In this document: piece by piece, positions 17,379-26,957 of the stretch | Layout of the letters: each line of letters starts with the position of its first letter | Numbering within the stretch: position 1 is the stretch's first letter | Assembly: GCA_018713145.1 (NCBI GenBank) | Contig: DVFP01000031.1 | Coordinates: forward strand, 27,099-91,098 | Length of the DNA stretch: 64,000 nucleotides | DNA from: Candidatus Scybalocola faecavium | GTDB lineage: Bacteria; Bacillota; Clostridia; Lachnospirales; Lachnospiraceae | Reading direction: 5' to 3' | Notes under the pieces: generated by a model | Databases searched by the model: none | Seen by the model: only the letters and a program-made list of their open reading frames with translations | Told to the model about the DNA's origin: nothing | Program-made: the position numbers and the translations under genes

Positions 17379-17807
17379 ATGAGGACTCTTGGTATTAAAG
17401 AGATTATGGACATCCTTCCTCACCGCCACCCCTTTTTGCTGGTGGATAAGGCGGAGATCATAGAGGAAGGGAAGAAAGCGGTAGGCTATAAGGCCGTCAC
17501 CTATGATGAACCCTTTTTTGTAGGCCATTTCCCTCAGGAACCGGTCATGCCCGGCGTCCTGATCATGGAAGCTATGGCTCAGATAGGAGCGATCCTGATC
17601 CTTTCCCAGGAAGGTATGGAAGGCAAACTGGCATTTTTCGGCGGGATCAATAAGGCCCGTTTCCGTCAGAAGATCGTTCCCGGAACAATGCTGCGCATGG
17701 AAGTGGAGATCATTAAGCAGAAAGGCCCTATGGGCGTTGGCCACGGCCGTGCTTATGACGGAGACAAACTGGCTGCTGAAGGGGAACTGACCTTTATGGT
17801 AGGCTGA
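17379..17807 (+). CDS. fabZ: 3-hydroxyacyl-ACP dehydratase
   Basis: 142 aa, hot-dog fold, standard FabZ length. The active-site pair is in [20 protein letters not shown] (His and Glu nine residues apart), preceded by HRHPFLLVD. It removes water from 3-hydroxyacyl-ACP to give the substrate of FabK. It sits between accB and accC, an order common in Clostridia. Confidence 0.96.
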   Translation: MRTLGIKEIMDILPHRHPFLLVDKAEIIEEGKKAVGYKAVTYDEPFFVGHFPQEPVMPGVLIMEAMAQIGAILILSQEGMEGKLAFFGGINKARFRQKIVPGTMLRMEVEIIKQKGPMGVGHGRAYDGDKLAAEGELTFMVG

Positions 17808-17823
17808 CAGACGAGGTGGAAGG

Positions 17824-19152
17824 ATGAAGAAAATATTAATCGCCAACCGGGGTGAGATTGCTGTCCGCATTATCCGGGCATGCCGGGAACTGGGGATCGA
17901 GACTGTGGCTGTGTATTCTACAGCAGATGCGGATGCCCTTCACACCCAGCTGGCCGATGAGGCTATATGCATCGGCCCGGCACCCTCAAAGGACAGCTAT
18001 CTTAACATGGAAAATATTATCAGCGCCACTGTGATCAGCGGCGCCGATGCCATTCATCCCGGCTTTGGATTTTTATCAGAAAACACAAAGTTTGTGGAAA
18101 TGTGTGAACAGTGCAATATTACATTTATCGGCCCGTCTTCGGATCTGATCCATAAAATGGGAAATAAATCCGAAGCCAGAAAGACCATGATGGACGCAGG
18201 GATCCCTGTGGTTCCAGGGACAAAGGAGCCGGTATACGATGCAGCTACAGGACTTGAGATCGCTAAAAAGATCGGCTTTCCTGTAATGATCAAGGCTTCC
18301 AGCGGCGGCGGCGGCAAAGGGATGCGCGTGGCTGAGGACGAGCAGAGTTTTGGCCCGAATTTTCACACAGCTCAGATGGAATCCGTCAATGCTTTTGGGG
18401 ATGATACAATGTATATTGAAAAATACATTATCCACCCAAGACATATTGAATTCCAGATTTTAGCCGATAAGTTCGGCAATGTGGTCCATTTGGGAGAGCG
18501 TGACTGCTCGATCCAGCGCCGCCATCAAAAGGTGCTGGAAGAATCGCCTTCCTGTGCCATCGACCCGGCTTTAAGAAAACGCATGGGCGAAACCGCAGTG
18601 GCGGCAGCCAAGGCTGTAGGCTATGAAAATGCGGGAACCATTGAGTTTCTTTTAGATGGAAATAAAAACTTTTATTTTATGGAAATGAACACCCGTATCC
18701 AGGTGGAGCATCCGGTCACAGAGATGGTTACGGGAATCGACCTGATCAAGGAGCAGATCCGTATCGCTGCGGGACTTAAGCTGGACTTTACCCAGGAGGA
18801 TGTGACAGTGCGTGGCCATGCCATTGAGTGTCGGATCAATGCGGAAAATCCCAAGAAGAATTTCCGCCCCTCTCCAGGCACGATTACAGAGGTTCATTTT
18901 CCGGGAGGCAATGGGATCCGTGTGGATACGGCAGTGTATCCGGGCTATACCATTCCGCCCAACTATGATTCTATGATCGCCAAACTGATCGTACACGGCA
19001 AGGACCGTGAGGAAGCTATTGACAAAATGCGCAGCGCCCTTGGGGAATTTGTGATCCAGGGAATTGACACAAATCTGGATTTTCAGTTTGATATTGTCAG
19101 CAACCCGGATTTTATTAAGGGTGATTTTGATACCGGCTTTATTGCTGAATAA
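17824..19152 (+). CDS. accC: Biotin carboxylase subunit of acetyl-CoA carboxylase
   Basis: 442 aa. The ATP-grasp enzyme shows [13 protein letters not shown] at the N-terminus, the Gly-rich ATP loop [19 protein letters not shown] and [14 protein letters not shown] with catalytic acidic residues, followed by the biotin-carboxylase C-terminal domain. It carboxylates the biotin on AccB using bicarbonate and ATP, the committed step towards malonyl-CoA. Confidence 0.97.
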   Translation: MKKILIANRGEIAVRIIRACRELGIETVAVYSTADADALHTQLADEAICIGPAPSKDSYLNMENIISATVISGADAIHPGFGFLSENTKFVEMCEQCNITFIGPSSDLIHKMGNKSEARKTMMDAGIPVVPGTKEPVYDAATGLEIAKKIGFPVMIKASSGGGGKGMRVAEDEQSFGPNFHTAQMESVNAFGDDTMYIEKYIIHPRHIEFQILADKFGNVVHLGERDCSIQRRHQKVLEESPSCAIDPALRKRMGETAVAAAKAVGYENAGTIEFLLDGNKNFYFMEMNTRIQVEHPVTEMVTGIDLIKEQIRIAAGLKLDFTQEDVTVRGHAIECRINAENPKKNFRPSPGTITEVHFPGGNGIRVDTAVYPGYTIPPNYDSMIAKLIVHGKDREEAIDKMRSALGEFVIQGIDTNLDFQFDIVSNPDFIKGDFDTGFIAE

Positions 19153-19196
19153 GCAAAGGCCGGTATCGGCCATGATTAAAGACAGGTGATGAATTT

Positions 19197-20105
19197 ATGT
19201 TAAGGGGAATGTTTAAAAAAACCACATATATTAATATCACAAGCGATGTAAAAAAAGAAATGGATACTACCGGCTCAGACCGGGAAAATGTGGAAGTTCC
19301 CGAAGGTTTATGGACAAAATGTCCAAAATGCGGCCACGCTGTCTACACAAAGGATCTGGAGGACAGTCACCTTGTATGCAGCCATTGTGGCCATTATCTG
19401 CGTATGGGCGCCCCTATGCGCATTAAGATGCTGATGGATGAAGGCAGCTTTACCCCATGGGATGATGCCCTTGAAACCGGAAACCCTCTGGATTTTCCCG
19501 GTTATCCGGAGAAGATCCAAAAGGCCTGCCAAAGTACCGGCCTGAAAGAGGCGGTGATCACCGGTCAGGGGACGATCCAGGGCATAAAGACAGCTATTGG
19601 GGTTATGGACGCTTCCTTTTTTATGGCCAGTATGGGGCATGTAGTAGGTGAAAAGATCACCCGTATGCTTGAACGTGCCACAAAGGAAGGCCTTCCGGTG
19701 ATCATGTACTGCTGTTCCGGCGGAGCCCGTATGCAGGAGGGTATGTTTTCCCTGATGCAGATGGCAAAAACCAGTGCTGCCGTAAAACGCCACGGGGACG
19801 CAGGGCTCCCTTATTTTACTGTGCTTACAGATCCTACCACCGGAGGAGTGACCGCCAGCTTTGCCATGCTGGGAGATATTATCCTGGCGGAGCCGGGAGC
19901 GCTCATCGGTTTTGCAGGCCCGAGAGTGATCGAACAGACCATCGGACAAAAGCTGCCTAAAGGATTCCAGCGGGCAGAGTTTCTTTTGGAGCATGGTTTT
20001 GTTGACGCTATCGTAGAGCGGAAGGATCAAAAGCAGGTATTGGGTAAATTATTAAAATGGCACACCAAAACGGCGGATACAGGGACAGGAGGTCACGTGG
20101 AATGA
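19197..20105 (+). CDS. accD: Acetyl-CoA carboxylase carboxyltransferase subunit beta
   Basis: 302 aa. An N-terminal four-Cys zinc ribbon (CPKC...CSHC) is followed by the crotonase-like carboxyltransferase domain with GGARMQEG and the [12 protein letters not shown] oxyanion segment. It works with AccA to move the carboxyl group from biotin to acetyl-CoA. An in-frame ATG at 19209 is an alternative start. Its stop overlaps the accA start by 4 nt (ATGA), showing translational coupling of the two partner subunits. Confidence 0.96.
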   Translation: MLRGMFKKTTYINITSDVKKEMDTTGSDRENVEVPEGLWTKCPKCGHAVYTKDLEDSHLVCSHCGHYLRMGAPMRIKMLMDEGSFTPWDDALETGNPLDFPGYPEKIQKACQSTGLKEAVITGQGTIQGIKTAIGVMDASFFMASMGHVVGEKITRMLERATKEGLPVIMYCCSGGARMQEGMFSLMQMAKTSAAVKRHGDAGLPYFTVLTDPTTGGVTASFAMLGDIILAEPGALIGFAGPRVIEQTIGQKLPKGFQRAEFLLEHGFVDAIVERKDQKQVLGKLLKWHTKTADTGTGGHVE

Positions 20106-20887
20106 GTCTTACACCATGGGACCGGGTAAAGATCGCCCGGGGGAAAAACAGGCCCACAGCCATGTTTTACATTGAAAATATATTTGATGAATTTTTTGAA
20201 CTGCACGGAGACCGGTATTTTAAAGATGACGGGGCCATTGTGGGAGGCATTGCCGTCATTGATGGCAGGCCGGTGACTGTCATCGGCCAGCAAAAAGGCC
20301 GGAACACAAAAGAAAATATTTTCCGCAATTTTGGCATGCCTTATCCGGAAGGCTACAGAAAAGCCTTAAGACTGATGAAGCAGGCCCAAAAGTTTAACCG
20401 TCCCATTATTTGTTTTGTAGACACTTCAGGCGCCTACTGCGGTATTGGCGCGGAAGAGCGGGGCCAGGGAGAAGCGATTGCCAGAAACCTTCTGGAAATG
20501 TCTGCCCTTACGGTTCCCGTATTATCTATTATCATTGGTGAAGGCGGCAGCGGCGGCGCTCTTGCCCTGGCTGTGGCCAACGAAGTGTGGATGCTGGAAA
20601 ATTCCATGTATTCCATTTTATCGCCGGAAGGCTTTGCCTCCATCTTGTGGAAAGACAGCAAGCGGGCAAAGGAAGCGGCATCAGTAATGAAAATAACAGC
20701 CCGGGAATTAAAGAGCCTGGGGATCATTGATAAAATCCTGGGAGAGAAGGAACTGCTCACTCCTCAGACCAGTGATGTTGTTATTGGAAAAATGAAAAAA
20801 GGAATTGTGCGTTTCTTAAGATCCTACGATGGAAAGTCGGGGGAAGAGATCGCGGGAGAAAGATATGACAGATTTCGCAAATATTAA
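20102..20887 (+). CDS. accA: Acetyl-CoA carboxylase carboxyltransferase subunit alpha
   Basis: 261 aa, shorter than E. coli AccA (~319) because the N-terminal helical extension is reduced. The core is clear: [29 protein letters not shown], the [10 protein letters not shown] segment and the [10 protein letters not shown] oxyanion loop. The start at 20102 follows ACAGGAGG and forms an ATGA overlap with accD; an earlier in-frame start at 20057 was rejected. Its 3' end overlaps the next gene by 23 nt. Confidence 0.95.
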   Translation: MSLTPWDRVKIARGKNRPTAMFYIENIFDEFFELHGDRYFKDDGAIVGGIAVIDGRPVTVIGQQKGRNTKENIFRNFGMPYPEGYRKALRLMKQAQKFNRPIICFVDTSGAYCGIGAEERGQGEAIARNLLEMSALTVPVLSIIIGEGGSGGALALAVANEVWMLENSMYSILSPEGFASILWKDSKRAKEAASVMKITARELKSLGIIDKILGEKELLTPQTSDVVIGKMKKGIVRFLRSYDGKSGEEIAGERYDRFRKY

Positions 20888-21968
20888 AAGTCATTTGACC
20901 ATTGGAGATACGACTCTGACCCTGCCCCTGATCCAGGGAGGCATGGGTGTGGGGATCAGCCTTTCCAATCTGGCAGGAAGCGTGGCTGCTGCCGGAGGGG
21001 TAGGTGTTATTTCTACGGCTCAGATCGGATTTGATCAGGAAGGATGGGATGCGTCCCCTCTGGAGACAAACCTGAAAGCGATCGGCATGCATATCCGCAG
21101 GGCCAGGGAGATTGCAGCTCAAAAGCAAAAAGAAGAAAAATATAAAGGGCGCACCGGCATGATCGCTGCCAATATTATGGTGGCTACCCGGTTTTATGAA
21201 AAGTATGTCCGGGCGGCTGTAGCTGCAGGGGTGGATCTGATCATTTCCGGCGCCGGTCTTCCTGCATCCCTTCCGGACTTTGTCCGGGGATCAAAGACAA
21301 AAATCGCGCCTATTATTTCTTCTCTGAAAGCGGCTAAGGTGATCCTGAGACTGTGGGATAAAAAGTATAAAAGAATCCCGGATCTCCTTGTTATTGAAGG
21401 CCCTCTGGCGGGAGGACATTTGGGATTTTCCCCGGAAAGCCTTAAGCATATTGATATGGATGCTTACGACAGGGAAATTACGGATATTATAGCCACTGCC
21501 CGGGATTACGGGGAAAAATACGGGAAAAAGATCCCTGTAGCTGTGGCCGGAGGCATTGACAGTGCTAAAAAGGTGAACCATTATCTGGATCTTGGGGCTG
21601 ACGGGGTTCAGGTGGCTACCCGCTTTGTCACCACATGGGAATGTGATGCCCCTATGGCTTACAAGCAGGCCTATATCCATGCCTTTAAGGAAGATATACG
21701 CATTGTAAAAAGTCCGGTAGGGATGCCTGGGCGGGCTATTTACAATGATTTTATGGCCAGGGTGGAAAAAGGAGAACGTTTCCCTATTCATTGCCATGGC
21801 TGCCTGGAAAAGTGCCAGCCGTCAAAAATTCCTTACTGCATTACCGATGCCCTGGTCAACGCGGCCCGGGGAGATGTGGATCATGCCCTTTTGTTCTGCG
21901 GGGCCAATGCCTGGAAGGCTGAAAAGATACAGACTGTGGATGAGGTCATTGAAGATTTATTCGCTTGA
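20865..21968 (+). CDS. FabK/nitronate monooxygenase-like flavoprotein
   Basis: 367 aa. A second member of the FMN TIM-barrel family of FabK and 2-nitropropane dioxygenase: [23 protein letters not shown] and [29 protein letters not shown]. It is about 55 residues longer than FabK and has a Cys-rich C-terminal part (HCHGCLEKC, then C in SKIPYC), unlike the paralogue at 12773. It overlaps accA by 23 nt, so it is co-translated with fatty-acid genes. It could act as an auxiliary enoyl reductase or a detoxifying nitronate oxidase; sequence does not decide. Confidence 0.85.
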   Translation: MTDFANIKSHLTIGDTTLTLPLIQGGMGVGISLSNLAGSVAAAGGVGVISTAQIGFDQEGWDASPLETNLKAIGMHIRRAREIAAQKQKEEKYKGRTGMIAANIMVATRFYEKYVRAAVAAGVDLIISGAGLPASLPDFVRGSKTKIAPIISSLKAAKVILRLWDKKYKRIPDLLVIEGPLAGGHLGFSPESLKHIDMDAYDREITDIIATARDYGEKYGKKIPVAVAGGIDSAKKVNHYLDLGADGVQVATRFVTTWECDAPMAYKQAYIHAFKEDIRIVKSPVGMPGRAIYNDFMARVEKGERFPIHCHGCLEKCQPSKIPYCITDALVNAARGDVDHALLFCGANAWKAEKIQTVDEVIEDLFA

Positions 21969-22051
21969 CAGATTTTGCCCATTGTAATAAGGTAAAAGAG
22001 GCGGTATTTTTGCCGTGCCTGAACAATGGATGAGAGAGGAGCGGACGGACA

Positions 22052-22972
22052 ATGATATATGCACTTGGGGAACAGCTTCAGGAGATCACTTTGGAGCAGG
22101 CGACAGAGGGGATGATCCCGGCTGTCTTTATCACTTCATCTGAGGACTGCTGTGAGATCCTCCAAAAATCCGGCATTAACTATGAAGGTGAGATCAACCT
22201 GGATGATGCTTATTTTTGTAAGCTGGAGACCCAGCAGGAATGTCTGTACGGTACCCTGGCTATACCAAGGCTTTTGGATGTATTAGGTGACCGGTACCGC
22301 ATGCTCTTATTTGTGAATAAAAATTGTATTGTCATTGTAGACGATCAAGGGTTTGCAGAAAGGATTTTAAAGCGGATACAAAAGAAAAAGCTTCATCAGG
22401 GAGAGACAAAGGAGCATTTCCTCTATAATTTCTTTGGTGAGTTTATGAGTAAGGATAACCGGGTGCTGGAGGATTTTGAACGGAGCATTATGACCATGGA
22501 GGATAATATCCTTCATGAAAATAATCAAAGCTATCAAAAGTACCAGCGCCAGATGATGCCTATCCGGCGTCAGCTTTTGATCCTGCGCAGCTATTATGAA
22601 CAGCTTGTGGAAGTGGGAAAGGCTTTTGAGGAAAATGAAAACCGTTTTTTTGCCAAAAAGCAGCTAAAGTATTTCGGCACTCTGACAGACCGGGCGGACC
22701 GGCTCATGGGCCGGACGATGCATCTGATCGATTATGCCAAGCAGGTGACAGATGCCTATCAGTCCCAGGTGGATGCTCAGCAGAACGGCAATATGCAGTT
22801 CCTTACTATTATTTCCACGATCTTTTTGCCTCTGACGCTGATCACCAGTTGGTATGGCATGAATTTTGACAACATGCCGGAGCTTAAAAACGGCTATCCC
22901 ATGATCGTTTGTCTGTGTATTTTAGTCATTGTTATATGTATCATTATATTTAAGCGAAAAAAGATGCTGTAA
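22052..22972 (+). CDS. CorA-family divalent metal (Mg2+) transporter
   Basis: 306 aa. Long cytoplasmic helical N-terminal domain, then two C-terminal membrane segments with the selectivity motif WYGMNF between them (GMN is the CorA signature) and a Lys-rich end. CorA channels form pentamers that import Mg2+, or Co2+/Ni2+ in some subgroups. It stands alone, with its own GAGAGGAG ribosome site and a strong terminator behind it. Confidence 0.92.
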   Translation: MIYALGEQLQEITLEQATEGMIPAVFITSSEDCCEILQKSGINYEGEINLDDAYFCKLETQQECLYGTLAIPRLLDVLGDRYRMLLFVNKNCIVIVDDQGFAERILKRIQKKKLHQGETKEHFLYNFFGEFMSKDNRVLEDFERSIMTMEDNILHENNQSYQKYQRQMMPIRRQLLILRSYYEQLVEVGKAFEENENRFFAKKQLKYFGTLTDRADRLMGRTMHLIDYAKQVTDAYQSQVDAQQNGNMQFLTIISTIFLPLTLITSWYGMNFDNMPELKNGYPMIVCLCILVIVICIIIFKRKKML

Positions 22973-22992
22973 TATAGAGTGAAAAGCCTTTC

Positions 22993-23032
22993 GGCCCTCT
23001 GCAGGCACATAAACCTGTGCCTGCAGGGGGCC
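22993..23032. terminator. Strong hairpin between the CorA gene and the convergent membrane-protein gene
   Basis: A 17-base arm containing CTGCAGGCACA (22993-23009) pairs with TGTGCCTGCAG... (23016-23032), one mismatch. The T-run is weak, but the stem lies between convergent genes and can serve both. Confidence 0.75.
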
Positions 23033-23034
23033 GT

Positions 23035-23421
23035 TCATTCATTATGAGACAGCATTCTTTCAAAAAACAGACCCGCTCCAAACCACAATGGAGCATAGTT
23101 AAGCTTAATAAGTCCTTTAATATTCGTCTTTTGACCGGAGTAGTCCCATGGGCAGACCTGATATTTTTTCAGAATAGACCCGGTGGTAAATTCTGCGGCA
23201 AAAATACACAGTGTATATACACCTCCCCGAAACATGAAATTTTTTCCTTTCAGGTGTCTGCATATAGGGCTTAAGAAAGAAGCCATGCCATAAATGGGAA
23301 ACATCCAAATAGAAGTCTTACAGGTCAGCTTGGGGTCACGTGACATCATGGAGCGCAGACCCGTCCACAATACTTCCATACACCAACCTGTAAGACCACA
23401 AAGAATAAAATCTTTCTTCAT
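23035..23421 (-). CDS. Putative ABC-transporter type IV family membrane protein (PF06541-like)
   Basis: 128 aa with three to four hydrophobic segments. CPWDYSG, a conserved motif of the small PF06541 membrane proteins, is present, as is the early CGLTGWCMEVLWTG segment. These proteins are annotated as putative ABC-transporter permeases, but their role is unknown. The start at 23421 was preferred over an in-frame one at 23457 because GGACAGG lies upstream; both sites are weak. The gene is opposite in direction to its neighbours. Confidence 0.72.
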   Translation of the reverse strand: MKKDFILCGLTGWCMEVLWTGLRSMMSRDPKLTCKTSIWMFPIYGMASFLSPICRHLKGKNFMFRGGVYTLCIFAAEFTTGSILKKYQVCPWDYSGQKTNIKGLIKLNYAPLWFGAGLFFERMLSHNE

Positions 23422-23566
23422 AAATATATTATGCCTGTCCATAGAGAGATTATGCATGTTTGTTACTTTTTTGTTGCCAAATTCCCCAGAGAATGATAAA
23501 GTTGTAGAAAAAGAGAAATATATTCAGTCAGGTCTGGGCATCTGTGAAAAAGAGGAGAATAGATCA

Positions 23567-24769
23567 ATGAGTTTTGCTGTTGTCACATTGAAAAAAGGAG
23601 AAGGACGTACACTAAAATCCGGCGGGATGTGGATCTATGATAATGAGATCGATTCTGTTATGGGACATTTTGAAAATGGGGATATTGTCCTGGTAAAAGA
23701 TTTTGACGGGTTTCCTATGGGGAAAGGGTTTATAAATACACGGTCAAAGATCACAGTGCGGATGCTTACCCGAAACAGTGATCAGGAAATTGACAGAAGC
23801 TTTATAAAAAAACGCGTAAAGGCAGCCTGGGAATACCGGAAAAAAGTGACAGATACAGGAAGCTGCCGGCTGATCTTCGGGGAGGCGGATTTCCTTCCCG
23901 GGATCGTGGTAGATAAGTTTAGTGATGTTTTAGTGGTGGAATCCCTGGCTCTTGGGATCAACCGTCTGAAGCCTGTGATCCTGGAGTGCCTCCGGGAGGT
24001 CCTGGAAGAAGATGGCATCCATATCCGGGGAATCTATGAACGATCCGATGCCAAAGTCCGTCTTAACGAGGGCATGGAGCGGGAGAAGGGCTTTATCGGA
24101 GATCCTTTTGATACCAAAGTGCCGATTGAGGAAAACGGCGTAAAATATATGGTGGATGTGGAAAATGGACAGAAAACGGGTTTTTTCCTGGATCAAAAGT
24201 ATAACCGGAAGGCCATTCAAAGGCTATGTGCCGGTGCCAGTGTTCTGGACTGCTTTACCCACACTGGCTCTTTTGCGTTAAATGCCGGCATTGGCGGCGC
24301 GGCCCATGTGCTTGGCGTGGATGCTTCCCAGCTGGCTGTTGATCAGGCAAAGGAAAACGCGGTCTTAAATCATCTTGAGGACAGGGTGGAGTTTATGTGC
24401 GCCGATGTGTTTGACCTGCTCCCTAAGCTGGAGGCTGAGAAAAAGACCTACGATGTGGTCATTTTGGATCCGCCGGCATTTACCAAATCGAGAAATTCCA
24501 TTAAAAACGCAGTGAAAGGCTACCGGGAGATCAACATTCGGGGAATGAAGCTGGTAAAGGACGGCGGCTTTCTGGCCACCTGCTCCTGTTCACATTTTAT
24601 GTCTTTTGAGCTTTTTACCCAGACGCTCCATCAGGCCGCAAGAAGTGCCCATAAGTGCCTGCGCCAGGTAGAGTTCCGCACCCAGGCTCCGGACCATCCT
24701 ATTTTGTGGGCAGCGGACGAGTCCTATTATTTAAAATTTTATATTTTCCAGGTTTGTAGTGAATATTAA
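23567..24769 (+). CDS. Class I SAM-dependent rRNA (cytosine) methyltransferase, RlmI-like
   Basis: 400 aa. An N-terminal PUA-type RNA-binding domain (GGMWIYDNEID) is followed by a Rossmann methyltransferase domain with VLDCFTHTGSFALNA (SAM-binding motif I), LDPPAFTKS (motif IV) and ATCSCSHFMS. The order and length match the RlmI/YwbD family, which methylates 23S rRNA at C5 of a cytosine. The start at 23567 follows AGAGGAG; upstream in-frame starts would overlap the divergent membrane-protein gene. It begins a long packed run of plus-strand genes to 31967. Confidence 0.9.
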   Translation: MSFAVVTLKKGEGRTLKSGGMWIYDNEIDSVMGHFENGDIVLVKDFDGFPMGKGFINTRSKITVRMLTRNSDQEIDRSFIKKRVKAAWEYRKKVTDTGSCRLIFGEADFLPGIVVDKFSDVLVVESLALGINRLKPVILECLREVLEEDGIHIRGIYERSDAKVRLNEGMEREKGFIGDPFDTKVPIEENGVKYMVDVENGQKTGFFLDQKYNRKAIQRLCAGASVLDCFTHTGSFALNAGIGGAAHVLGVDASQLAVDQAKENAVLNHLEDRVEFMCADVFDLLPKLEAEKKTYDVVILDPPAFTKSRNSIKNAVKGYREINIRGMKLVKDGGFLATCSCSHFMSFELFTQTLHQAARSAHKCLRQVEFRTQAPDHPILWAADESYYLKFYIFQVCSEY

Positions 24770-24781
24770 GGGGGCTTAAAA

Positions 24782-25771
24782 ATGATAGAACTGCATATCC
24801 ATCTTGAGGGATCCATAAGGCCTCAGACCTTGCTGGAGCTGGCTCTGGAACAGGGGGCGTATCTGCCTACCTATGATGTGAAAGCGCTGGAACATTATAT
24901 GAGAGTGCCCAATCAGTGCGAAGATCTGTCAGAATATTTAAAACGTTTTGATCTGGCCTTTACTGTGCTTCAGGAAAAGAAGGCTATTCGGAGAGCCATG
25001 TATGAGCTGGTTACAGATCTGGACCGGCAGGGCGTCCTTTATGCGGAGATCCGTATGACCCCTCAGTATCATACTTTAAGAGGCTTAAGCCAGTCCCAGG
25101 TGGTGGAGGCGGCCCTGTCAGGTATGGGCAGAGGGATCGAAGAGGGGGAGCGGATCCGGGCGAACCTTATTTTGTGTACTGTCAGAGGCGCTGACGAAAA
25201 GGATAATTTTGCTACCATCGTAGAAACGATCCAGCATCTGCGCCGGGGAGTAGCCGGCATAGATCTGGTAGGCGATGAGGAAAAGTATCCTACGGATATG
25301 TATCTGGGACAGTTTAAACTGTTAAATCAGGAAGGGATCCCTTTCTGTGTCCATGCGGGAGAAAAAACCGGGCCCTATAGTATCCGTTTGGCGATAAAAA
25401 ACGGGGCGCTGCGCATTGGCCACGGCCTTCATGCCATTGATGACCCGGATCTGGTGGAGCTGATCAAAGAGCGTCATATTGCCATGGAAATGTGTCCCAT
25501 GAGCAATCTCCACACAGGTGTTGTTAAAGATATTAAAGAACATCCCATAAAGAAATACTATGACGCCGGTGTTCGTGTGGTCATTGGAACCGATGATATG
25601 ATCGTATGCAATACCACCCTTAAAAAAGAGTATCAGCTTTTGGCAGATACTTTCGGCTGGACAAAGGATGATTTTAAAAAAATGAATGAATACGCCATTG
25701 ACGCGGCCTTTCTGCCGTCAATGGAAAAAGAACGATTAAGATATTTACTTGAGGAGACTTACAATGGATGA
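24782..25771 (+). CDS. add: Adenosine deaminase
   Basis: 329 aa. The metal-dependent amidohydrolase shows HIHLEGS at the N-terminus (His4/His6 zinc ligands), the CVHAGE segment with catalytic Glu, GHGLHAI and IGTDDM. It converts adenosine or deoxyadenosine to inosine in purine salvage. A related adenine deaminase or 6-aminodeoxyfutalosine deaminase specificity cannot be excluded. The stop overlaps the next start by 8 nt. Confidence 0.92.
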   Translation: MIELHIHLEGSIRPQTLLELALEQGAYLPTYDVKALEHYMRVPNQCEDLSEYLKRFDLAFTVLQEKKAIRRAMYELVTDLDRQGVLYAEIRMTPQYHTLRGLSQSQVVEAALSGMGRGIEEGERIRANLILCTVRGADEKDNFATIVETIQHLRRGVAGIDLVGDEEKYPTDMYLGQFKLLNQEGIPFCVHAGEKTGPYSIRLAIKNGALRIGHGLHAIDDPDLVELIKERHIAMEMCPMSNLHTGVVKDIKEHPIKKYYDAGVRVVIGTDDMIVCNTTLKKEYQLLADTFGWTKDDFKKMNEYAIDAAFLPSMEKERLRYLLEETYNG

Positions 25772-26945
25772 ACTGCTAAAGCTTCGCAATGAGATCGATG
25801 CCATTGATGAAGAGATCGTTGCATTGTTTGAAAAACGTATGGCTGTATCTGAGGATGTGGCCGAATATAAAAGAAAAATAGGCAAGCCGGTGCTGGATTC
25901 CGGCCGGGAGGCCCAAAAAATACAAAAAGTGCGCGCCCTCGCCCATTCGGAATTTAATGCCCAGGGAGTCAATGCTCTGTTTAACCAGATCATGACCATC
26001 AGCCGTATGCGCCAGTATATGCTCCTGTCCGGGCAAAGTGATGAGTACAGCGGCTTTACCAGTGTCCTTGGGATCAAGGCCCTTCCCGGGGCGGATACGG
26101 CAGACTTTTTTCGGATGCCCTATACTAAAGGCACAAAGGTGGCCTACAGCGGTGTAGAGGGAGCCTATGCCCATCAGGCTATGCTGGGGTATTTTGGGGA
26201 TTCTGCGGATGCCTTTAATGTACCTTCCTTTAAGGCCTGTATGGACGCTATTAAGGACGGAGAGGCCCGATACGGCGTCCTTCCGGCTGAAAATTCTTCC
26301 ACAGGGATCATTACTGATGTTTATGACCTTTTAAGCCAGTATGACAACTATATTGTCGGGGAATATGTAGTCCGGGTCTCTCATGCTCTTCTGGCATGTC
26401 CCGGCGCTTCTTTGTCAGATATTAAGACCGTGTATTCCCACCCTCAGGGACTTTTGCAGTGCCGGGGATTTTTGGCGGATAAAGACTGGCAGCAGATCAG
26501 CTTATCCAACACTGCCGTAGCTGCCCGGAAGGTAAAAGAGGATATGGATCCTTCACAGGCGGCGATTGCCAGTGAAACTGCTGCCCGGGTCCATGGCCTG
26601 AGCGTTCTTGCCAGGGGGATCAATGATCTGAAAAACAATTCCACCCGTTTTATTATTATTGAAAACCGCAGGGAATATATGAAAAATGCCAATCAGATCA
26701 GTATTTGTTTTGAACTGCCCCATGCCAGCGGTACATTGTACAACATTCTTTCCCACTTTATTTTTAACGGCCTGAACATGAACCGGATCGAGTCCCGTCC
26801 TATTCCCGGGAAAAAATGGCAGTATCGTTTTTTTGTGGATTTTGACGGCTGTCTGGCTCAGCGGCAGGTTCGCAATGCTCTGACCGGTATCGCGTCAGAA
26901 ACGGAAAATTTCCGTATTCTGGGAAATTATATTCATGTAGAGTAG
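25764..26945 (+). CDS. pheA: Bifunctional chorismate mutase / prephenate dehydratase
   Basis: 393 aa. Three domains are read in order: AroQ chorismate mutase (about 1-85; LRNEIDAIDEEIVALFEKRM), prephenate dehydratase (about 125-295; VAYSGVEGAYAHQA, then NNSTRF with the catalytic Thr) and a C-terminal ACT domain with ESRPIPGKKWQY, which senses phenylalanine. It makes phenylpyruvate from chorismate, with feedback inhibition expected through the ACT domain. The start at 25764 has GAGGAG in front and overlaps add. Confidence 0.94.
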   Translation: MDELLKLRNEIDAIDEEIVALFEKRMAVSEDVAEYKRKIGKPVLDSGREAQKIQKVRALAHSEFNAQGVNALFNQIMTISRMRQYMLLSGQSDEYSGFTSVLGIKALPGADTADFFRMPYTKGTKVAYSGVEGAYAHQAMLGYFGDSADAFNVPSFKACMDAIKDGEARYGVLPAENSSTGIITDVYDLLSQYDNYIVGEYVVRVSHALLACPGASLSDIKTVYSHPQGLLQCRGFLADKDWQQISLSNTAVAARKVKEDMDPSQAAIASETAARVHGLSVLARGINDLKNNSTRFIIIENRREYMKNANQISICFELPHASGTLYNILSHFIFNGLNMNRIESRPIPGKKWQYRFFVDFDGCLAQRQVRNALTGIASETENFRILGNYIHVE

Positions 26946-26957
26946 GAAGGTGTTATT

